NCBI GenBank assembly: GCA_020434465.1
Contig: JAGRAS010000094.1
Coordinates: forward strand, 1 to 6,784
Length of the DNA: 6,784 nt
Direction of reading: 5' to 3'
Source of the DNA: Bdellovibrionales bacterium
GTDB lineage: Bacteria; Bdellovibrionota; UBA2361; JAGRAS01
The notes under the pieces are model-generated. The model ran no database searches, was not told the origin of the DNA, and saw only the letters and a list, made by a program, of their open reading frames with translations. Both the position numbers and the translations under genes were made by a program. Shown in pieces: positions 1 through 4,681 of this stretch; the first letter of the stretch is position 1; each line of letters starts with the position of its first letter.

Positions 1-54
1 CATGATTATGCTGTTCACTTGCTTGGTAGAAATCGCGTAAAAAGTTTTGCTTAG
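1..54 (+). CDS. Possible C-terminal tail of an upstream gene (partial)
   Basis: Frame 1 is open from the window edge to a TAG at 52-54 and would encode the last 17 residues of a protein, ending NRVKSFA. The composition is mixed and protein-like. The DNA after the stop becomes much more AT-rich, which is the usual change from coding to intergenic sequence. Frame 2 is also open to a TAA at 38-40, so the choice of frame is not secure. The piece is too short to assign any family. Confidence 0.25.
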   Translation, partial: HDYAVHLLGRNRVKSFA

Positions 55-211
55 ACTAAAGTAATTAAATTTTTCGCCTAAATTTTATACTTTTTATAAA
101 TTTGATTAGCTAAATCCAGTGTGAAATACTTGTTATGTTTACTTTTCGGCATTTTTACAAAGAATAAGTTAATTTTTTAAACCACGGAATTTCTTCAAAT
201 TCTTAGATTCT

Positions 212-1315
212 ATGATCAGTAGTTTTGTTAGTAGATCAAAGGGCCCGGAATATAGTCAGCTTAACTATATCGCAAATCTATATAAGCAATTTTCTGAAAA
301 AACAGGAAGCGTACAAATTCCAGAAATTTTACCAGCTGTAAATGGGCAACATGGATTTGTAATTGGGCCTTTTGAAATTGTAAGAAAAGTCGGTAAAGGG
401 ACGGTTTGTCGTGTTATGAAAGTAAACCCGTTTGGAGATGTCGGTGCACTGATACCTGATTTAGATCTTGAAGCTGGTTTAGTATTAAAATTAGCTAAAA
501 CAGATAGCTTACAAAAAGAAGAACATCGTGATTGGATTAAGAGCCTTATTTTTAGAGAGGGAGAGATACATTCTCAGCTTAAGGGATCAGCCTTTACCTC
601 AGAAATTTTAGATTATGGCTCAATTTGCGGACGACCTTTTATTTTAGAAAGGTATATTAATGGGATTAATCTTAGACACGCAAATGAAGTAGGAATTTTT
701 CCTTCACCAAAAGAAACAATTGCTATTTTGATACAGGTTCTTGAGGCTTTAAAAGCTCCGCACCTTTCGAAAATTATCCATCGAGACATTAAAACAGATA
801 ATATTCTCTTAGATACAATAAATGGTCATATTAGATTAATTGATTGGGGCTCTGCATTTCATCCAAAAGCAAGTAACTCATTTAATCCAAATGGTGAGCC
901 CAAGAAAAACAAAGATGACTTTAAAGGCGCTGCTGCATTAAAATTTATGGCACCTGAGCAGCTTGATGATACTAGCCCATCTACTCCAGCAATGGATATT
1001 TATTCAGCTTTTGCAACAGCTTTTTTCTTAATTGCTCAGGGTGAAAGTTTGCTTAATGGCAAAAATCGAGAAGAGTTAGAACATGCATTGTTAGCAGGTG
1101 AAAAATTTGATGAGCAAAAGTTAGCTGTTGTTCCTCGCAGATATCAAACTTTATTTCTTCAATCTTTAGCTTTCAACCCTGCAGAACGTGCACAAAGTGT
1201 ATCTAAGCTTCAAAAAGTACTCCGAAAATTACTAGTCCAAGATCCTGATCAAATTGTACGAGAATTTATTAAAAATGCACTTTTTGATTGGGAGCAAAAA
1301 AAACAGTCCTTGTAG
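212..1315 (+). CDS. Hanks-type (eukaryote-like) serine/threonine protein kinase, cytosolic
   Basis: The product should transfer phosphate from ATP to Ser/Thr of proteins in the cytosol. In order, it shows a glycine loop GKGTVCRV (61-68), the beta3 lysine K93 in VLKLAK, a candidate helix-C glutamate in REGE (115-118), the catalytic loop HRDIKTDN (190-197; D192, K194, N197), a metal-binding DWG in place of DFG (211-213), APEQ (247-250) closing the activation segment, D262 of the helix-F motif and R327 of helix I. All core catalytic residues are present. The third loop glycine is Cys66, and about 15 extra residues lie between beta2 and beta3. There is no transmembrane segment, PASTA or other sensor domain, only a helical tail of about 27 residues after the kinase fold. 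ATG 212 is the first possible start after an in-frame stop at 170-172. No clear Shine-Dalgarno precedes it. It is convergent with the M48 protease gene. Its substrate is unknown. Confidence 0.93.
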   Translation: MISSFVSRSKGPEYSQLNYIANLYKQFSEKTGSVQIPEILPAVNGQHGFVIGPFEIVRKVGKGTVCRVMKVNPFGDVGALIPDLDLEAGLVLKLAKTDSLQKEEHRDWIKSLIFREGEIHSQLKGSAFTSEILDYGSICGRPFILERYINGINLRHANEVGIFPSPKETIAILIQVLEALKAPHLSKIIHRDIKTDNILLDTINGHIRLIDWGSAFHPKASNSFNPNGEPKKNKDDFKGAAALKFMAPEQLDDTSPSTPAMDIYSAFATAFFLIAQGESLLNGKNREELEHALLAGEKFDEQKLAVVPRRYQTLFLQSLAFNPAERAQSVSKLQKVLRKLLVQDPDQIVREFIKNALFDWEQKKQSL

Positions 1316-1327
1316 GCAACAGTTTTT
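1299..1327. terminator. Possible bidirectional terminator between convergent genes
   Basis: An imperfect hairpin pairs AAAAAC (1299-1304) with GTTTTT (1322-1327). GT/AC and CC/GG pairs lie inside, with an A/A mismatch, a 2-nt bulge and a loop of TTGTA. It overlaps the kinase stop codon and sits just before the protease stop. On the minus strand the A-run at 1296-1303 becomes eight U residues, so termination of the protease transcript is the better supported direction. The stem is weak and only one short GC-containing block stabilises it. Confidence 0.35.
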
Positions 1328-1330
1328 AAC

Positions 1331-2164
1331 TTATCCTAACTTTCTTATTTCGTCACGAATTGTAGCTACACGATTCTCTGAAGCTGGATGAGTGCTAAAA
1401 AACTCTGGTGGCCTGCCTCCTTTAGATGATTCACTAAGTATGCGCATAACCTCAATCATGGCTTCTGGCCTATAAGCTGATTTAGCGGTAAGTCTTACTG
1501 CCCAACGATCTGATTCTAATTCATCTGCTCTATTATATTTAAGGTTAATTAAACTACCAATTGCATAGGCAACTTGTGCTCCTGCAGCAGTTGCAGGTTT
1601 ATCTGGAACATAAACAGCAATGCCAGCAGCTTGTGCCAGCCCCTGAGTTAAATTGGCTTTTGCTAGATGTTGGGCACCATGTCTTTCTATCACATGGCCA
1701 ATCTCATGAGCTAATACCCCAGCAAGATGATCTTCTGTAGGTAACTTATCTAACAAAGCTCGTGTAATAAAAACTTGTCCGCCAGGTAAAGCAAATGCGT
1801 TTAGCACTTGCTTGTCTGCTAATAAATGGAAATCAAATTTATAAGGTAACTCCGTACCTACTCCTGTACTTAAAAGTTTATAGCCAACTCGTTTTACTAT
1901 ATTCTGCAAAGCTTGGTCTTGATCCAATCCGCCATGCTGCTTTGCCATTTCTGGGGCAGATTGCAAACCTAGAGCAATTTCTTGATCAACAGTAAGAGAG
2001 ACATGTTGAGCTTCACCTGTAATAGGATTAACACTGCTTGAACCCATATAAGAAAAAACTGTAAAGGCAATAATTACAAGCGCTAATACTAAGCGTTGTT
2101 TTGGGCTGCGTCCGACTATCATTGGCATTGGTATTCTGTTTCTCATGAGCTTAATATAGTGCAT
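1331..2164 (-). CDS. Membrane-anchored M48-family zinc metalloprotease
   Basis: The product is predicted to be a zinc-dependent endopeptidase of the M48 family, the group that includes Oma1, HtpX and BepA-like quality-control proteases. The zinc site is HEIGH (153-157), with catalytic E154. The third ligand is expected at E215 in the NRADELESD block. The family's C-terminal STHPASENR signature is at 257-265. Residues about 24-40 form one hydrophobic helix after a basic stretch (GRSPKQR), so a signal anchor with a periplasmic catalytic domain is likely. There is no lipobox and no TPR repeats, unlike BepA. At 277 aa it matches short single-domain members. ATG 2164 has only a GAG three bases upstream. 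Met7 (ATG at 2146-2144) is a possible alternative start and leaves the anchor intact. It is divergent from the Ser-rich membrane protein gene and convergent with the kinase gene. Substrates cannot be told from the sequence. Confidence 0.93.
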   Translation of the reverse strand: MHYIKLMRNRIPMPMIVGRSPKQRLVLALVIIAFTVFSYMGSSSVNPITGEAQHVSLTVDQEIALGLQSAPEMAKQHGGLDQDQALQNIVKRVGYKLLSTGVGTELPYKFDFHLLADKQVLNAFALPGGQVFITRALLDKLPTEDHLAGVLAHEIGHVIERHGAQHLAKANLTQGLAQAAGIAVYVPDKPATAAGAQVAYAIGSLINLKYNRADELESDRWAVRLTAKSAYRPEAMIEVMRILSESSKGGRPPEFFSTHPASENRVATIRDEIRKLG

Positions 2165-2181
2165 ATACTCAACGAAGTATA
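2164..2181. repeat. Small inverted repeat at the protease start, possible -10 on the minus strand
   Basis: TATACT (2164-2169) and AGTATA (2176-2181) are perfect inverted 6-mers separated by CAACGA. Read on the minus strand, 2181-2176 is TATACT, five of six matches to the sigma70 -10 box. It would start a transcript very close to ATG 2164 and about 22 nt before the alternative start at 2146. No good -35 box lies at the right distance. It may be an operator or chance. Confidence 0.25.
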
Positions 2182-2330
2182 GTTTTACCGGTTCTGATTT
2201 AAGCTCTTTGGGTAAATAGGATTTATTTTAGATCCGCCAAAGCATCGATAAGCGAAAATATTTTTAATCCAACATTTTTTTGTAGCATTTTGTTTATTAA
2301 AACTCTAATATTTGTAATGGAGTTTTAAGT
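2182..2330. other. Divergent intergenic region
   Basis: This AT-rich gap lies between the divergent protease and Ser-rich membrane protein genes and must hold both promoters. I see no RNA gene, no convincing terminator and no complete -35/-10 pair for the rightward gene. A TTGTTT/TGTAAT pair at 2290-2318 exists, but it would place the transcript start inside the leader, after the Shine-Dalgarno site. Confidence 0.5.
2319..2322 (+). promoter_or_regulatory. Ribosome binding site deciding a TTG start
   Basis: GGAG lies eight bases before TTG 2331, which is ideal spacing. The ATG at 2317-2319 is followed almost at once by TAA in its own frame. No in-frame ATG appears in the downstream gene until residue 215. 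TTG is therefore the best supported initiation codon. Confidence 0.7.
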
Positions 2331-3473
2331 TTGTTAGAAGAAGTTCCAAAAAGATGTCAAGTCGAGCCCAATCACTATAAAGGCTCAATTATTTCACCTG
2401 CTGAAGGCTCAATTATTTCACCTGCTGAAGGCTCAATTGTTTCACAAGCTGAAGGCTCAATTCCTTATGAAAGTAATCCTCCACATGTTAATTCTTTTAA
2501 TAGTTCTGCTATTCGCGGTAGAGCCTCATTAAAATCTTTGCTTATAGTTCTTGTTATCTCTGGAATTTATGGCACCTTCAAGCTTAGCCAAAAAAATTCA
2601 GTTCGGGAACTAGGGCAAGAGCCTGCAAGATTAAATTCTCCCAATCAAGACTTAAAAGATTTATTAGTACAAGTAAAAAGTGAAGCTACTAACAAGTCTC
2701 CTCAGTTAGTGGGATTAGGAAGAGAAGAGACCTTAAAGTCAGAAGATGTAAAACCTTCTGATGATGTTGTAACTAATCCAGAGTTCGCTTTTAAAACTAA
2801 GCCACGGAAAAAAATAGATTTAAAAGTTCCTGATTTAGCAACAACATTAACTTCTAATACTTTAGAACTGCCTAAAAATAATCAAGATGGGAGGCCAACT
2901 AATGGTACAGTTGTTGAGTATCGTGATTTGATATCAAAAAAATCTGAGGAAATAATTTCTGCATTGCAAAAAATGGATGAACTGAAAACTACCTTAGAAA
3001 GTGAGGTTAGTTTTCTTGCAAATGATGATAATGGTATCCAGATCAAAACTGCCTGGGAAAAAACGCTGGAAAATTATTCTAGATTAACTGCTGAATCAGG
3101 AATCAGCACAGATTGGGCCAAAGCTCAGGCAAATGCAGCAGAAAAGTTTGTTGAAGATAATTTTTTTGAAGCGCTTCCAAAAGATGAAGAGTTAAGAAGC
3201 AAAACAGCAGATCAAACAATAGAGCACCTTAGTGGGTATCATTTTAATCTTGAACAAGCGCACCTAAATGCTATGCGAGTTTTAGCATGTTTTAATGGAA
3301 TTAACTCTTACCTTCATCCTTCAGGATACTCTAATGATGCTAGAGACTCTGACACAGGAGAAATGATTCTGATAAGTATGAGTATTAGCCCAATTAGTTC
3401 TGATTCTGTTCTTGCTGATATTGTCCGTAGGTCTGAGGTATTAGTTCAAAATAATAAGCTAACAAAAAAATAA
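2331..3473 (+). CDS. Unrecognised bitopic membrane protein with Ser-rich repeat tail
   Basis: I do not recognise a family. The 380-aa product has a hydrophilic N-terminal tail (1-66) holding three copies of an 8-residue repeat, GSIISPAE or a close variant, at 18-41, then a partial fourth copy (GSI). One transmembrane helix follows at about 67-83. The flanking R62, R64 and K68 suggest the N-terminus is inside, which leaves about 297 residues in the periplasm. That part begins with a low-complexity, Lys/Glu/Ser-rich linker to about 190. It continues with a helical, possibly coiled-coil stretch at about 200-230 and more predicted helix at 240-315. It ends in a Ser-rich segment. There is a single Cys in the tail (C9) and one at 320. 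The start is TTG with GGAG eight bases upstream. The gene stands alone, with 166 bp before it and 239 bp after. A scaffold or signalling anchor is conceivable but not shown. Confidence 0.8.
   Translation: MLEEVPKRCQVEPNHYKGSIISPAEGSIISPAEGSIVSQAEGSIPYESNPPHVNSFNSSAIRGRASLKSLLIVLVISGIYGTFKLSQKNSVRELGQEPARLNSPNQDLKDLLVQVKSEATNKSPQLVGLGREETLKSEDVKPSDDVVTNPEFAFKTKPRKKIDLKVPDLATTLTSNTLELPKNNQDGRPTNGTVVEYRDLISKKSEEIISALQKMDELKTTLESEVSFLANDDNGIQIKTAWEKTLENYSRLTAESGISTDWAKAQANAAEKFVEDNFFEALPKDEELRSKTADQTIEHLSGYHFNLEQAHLNAMRVLACFNGINSYLHPSGYSNDARDSDTGEMILISMSISPISSDSVLADIVRRSEVLVQNNKLTKK
2382..2471 (+). repeat. Three 24-bp in-frame tandem repeats plus a partial fourth
   Basis: Units lie at 2382-2405, 2406-2429 and 2430-2453, each coding for eight residues. 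Units 1 and 2 are identical at all 24 bases, and unit 3 differs at three. A fourth copy starts with GGCTCAATT at 2454 and then diverges, although it ends in the same GAA. Identity at the DNA level, including third positions, points to recent duplication. Because 24 is a multiple of three, copy-number change would lengthen or shorten the tail without breaking the frame. Confidence 0.9.
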
Positions 3474-3480
3474 TTTTTTA

Positions 3481-3519
3481 TGTCACATTGGTTTTGATTT
3501 TGTCATAACCAATCAGACA
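3481..3519. repeat. 39-bp interrupted palindrome downstream of the membrane protein gene
   Basis: ATTGGTT (3487-3493) and AACCAAT (3507-3513) are perfect inverted 7-mers around a 13-base spacer. After a 2-by-2 mismatch they are continued by TGTC (3481-3484) and GACA (3516-3519). It starts seven bases after the stop codon. No T-run follows, so it is not a classic intrinsic terminator. It could be a 3' end hairpin of the upstream mRNA or a binding site for a dimeric regulator of the downstream operon. Confidence 0.5.
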
Positions 3520-3630
3520 CTTAATTATTAACTATTACAGTAGAATAAAATACAGTGTTTTAAACTGGTTAGCTCTCAAATTACTCTTTTTCTCAATTTT
3601 AGACTTAGTAGATTTCTCTTTCAGGGGAAT

Positions 3631-3659
3631 TTGCTTAAGTTTTTAAACGGCGTTATAAC
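3631..3659 (+). promoter_or_regulatory. Candidate sigma70-type promoter for the lipoprotein/surface-protein operon
   Basis: TTGCTT (3631-3636) and TATAAC (3654-3659) are 17 bases apart. They match the -35 and -10 consensus at three and five of six positions. Transcription would start near 3666, giving a leader of about 47 bases. A weaker alternative is the -10-like TAAAAT at 3546-3551, which lacks a good -35. AT-rich DNA yields such matches by chance, so this is only a candidate. Confidence 0.35.
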
Positions 3660-3690
3660 TAAGCGCCAAGTGGTCTACGGCATTAAGCCG
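3649..3690 (+). promoter_or_regulatory. Two small consecutive hairpins in the operon leader
   Basis: GGCGTT (3649-3654) can pair with AGCGCC (3662-3667), including one G-U pair, across a 7-base loop. CGGC (3678-3681) can pair with GCCG (3687-3690) across a 5-base loop, with a further T-A extension if one G is bulged. The second hairpin ends 11 bases before the Shine-Dalgarno GAGGG at 3702-3706. These GC-containing stems stand out in an AT-rich leader. They match no riboswitch class I know. The first hairpin overlaps the candidate -10 box, so it could be DNA-level dyad symmetry instead. Confidence 0.3.
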
Positions 3691-3712
3691 GTAAAATTTT
3701 TGAGGGCATAAC

Positions 3713-4636
3713 ATGAGATCTAATGATCCTAGCTTAAATCGAATAGAACAAGTAGCAAGTGACCTTTCTGGTGAAACATTTGCAACCCCTAGAGACGCAG
3801 CACGTAGTAAACTTTTAGCATGTGCCGCTGTAGTAGCGTCATTCCTTTCTCAGTTTGGAGGGGCCGCATTAAAAACTGGTGCTGTTATTGGTGGCGGTGC
3901 TGCATTAACTGCCTGTGGTGGTGGTGGAACAAACAATGTAAGAACACCAGCAGTTTCGATTAAAACTCCAGAAGAAATAGCTGAAGCTTTGGGAATTACT
4001 GATGATAAATGGGGTGCTGATGTACAAGACACCGGCATTACTAATCTGGTTGAAATTGCTGCTCAGATCAGCGGAATAAATGTAGAAGACTTTTTTGTTT
4101 TAAATCAAACTTCAGAAGATCCTTATTCAGTTTCATCAGTAAATTGGGATGGTGGTACTGCACCTTCTCAAGGTGAGCCTGTAAAAGCTCAAATAATAAC
4201 TGCTGAAGGAAACTTTGAAGAAACTATTTATGAAAGTTCTACTAGTTCTCCTGACGCTATTCTCTATAAAGAGAATAATTCAATTAAATTTGACAGAGAA
4301 AAGTTCGAGGCTAAGTATGGTGTAGATTCAACTATGACTATCACTAAGCTTAGATTAAGGCCTGTAGTTAATCTTGATTTTGGCCCAACTGGGGAAATTA
4401 TTACTATGTTTGGCCCTTCATTGTTAATTGAAATTACTCCAGAAATGGTGCAAGCAAAAGTGATTCCTGTTAACTCTATAAATCCAGAAACTGGTGAAGT
4501 TGTGAAATCAGATTTGCAAGCTTCTGAAGCTATGATTCCATCAGGCAATTTTAGTTTTTCTTTTAGAGTTTTAAGCCCAGAAGAAAATGCTGCTTTTGAT
4601 CTAGAATTTGCGGCTAATTATTCTGGAAATAAATAA
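3713..4636 (+). CDS. Putative lipoprotein with long Ala/Gly hydrophobic leader
   Basis: No family is recognised. The 307-aa product starts with a hydrophilic segment (1-33), then an unusually long Ala/Gly-rich hydrophobic stretch (about 34-67) ending in the lipobox LTAC at C68, which is followed by GGGG. A second lipobox-like LLAC sits earlier, at C37, directly after RSK. If C68 is processed, the mature protein is about 240 residues anchored by lipid. After a Gly/Thr/Asn linker comes a helical EEIAEALG segment (about 86-94), then acidic, beta-rich sequence to the end. There are no cysteines after C68. The closing FSFSF...DLEFAANYSG pattern resembles a beta-strand pair. ATG 3713 has GAGGG with a 6-base gap, so the start is well supported. 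It lies 45 bp before the large secreted protein gene in the same direction, probably in one operon, and may be its surface partner. A membrane hairpin instead of a signal peptide remains possible. Confidence 0.8.
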   Translation: MRSNDPSLNRIEQVASDLSGETFATPRDAARSKLLACAAVVASFLSQFGGAALKTGAVIGGGAALTACGGGGTNNVRTPAVSIKTPEEIAEALGITDDKWGADVQDTGITNLVEIAAQISGINVEDFFVLNQTSEDPYSVSSVNWDGGTAPSQGEPVKAQIITAEGNFEETIYESSTSSPDAILYKENNSIKFDREKFEAKYGVDSTMTITKLRLRPVVNLDFGPTGEIITMFGPSLLIEITPEMVQAKVIPVNSINPETGEVVKSDLQASEAMIPSGNFSFSFRVLSPEENAAFDLEFAANYSGNK

Positions 4637-4681
4637 ACATTTGGTAAAGATTTTAATTTTTAAAGTAAATTGGGAAAAAAA

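Noticed and set aside
102..130. TTGATT / AATACT promoter pair before the kinase
   Set aside because: The spacing is 17, but both boxes match only four of six, which is expected by chance in such AT-rich DNA.
1795..1995. 66-aa plus-strand open frame
   Set aside because: It lies opposite the M48 protease coding region with its conserved motifs, and has no independent support.
2382..2453. CRISPR array
   Set aside because: The units are directly adjacent with no spacers and are in frame in a coding sequence.
3464..3480. A7-TAA-T6 stretch as an intrinsic terminator
   Set aside because: The stem would be only A-U pairs with a 3-base loop and no GC core, so it is not a credible terminator on its own.
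3649..3667. Integron attC-like site (GGCGTTAT and inverted GCGCC)
   Set aside because: The right-hand core does not fit GTTRRRY, and no matching RYYYAAC partner lies at the expected distance upstream.
3640..3712. Cyclic-di-GMP or other known riboswitch
   Set aside because: The hairpins are too short, and the conserved joining bases of the classes I know are absent.
3850..4038. 62-aa Pro-rich minus-strand open frame
   Set aside because: The proline runs are the complement of the glycine codons around the lipobox.
4264..4548. 94-aa minus-strand open frame
   Set aside because: It is the antisense of the lipoprotein gene, whose start, ribosome site and composition are much better.
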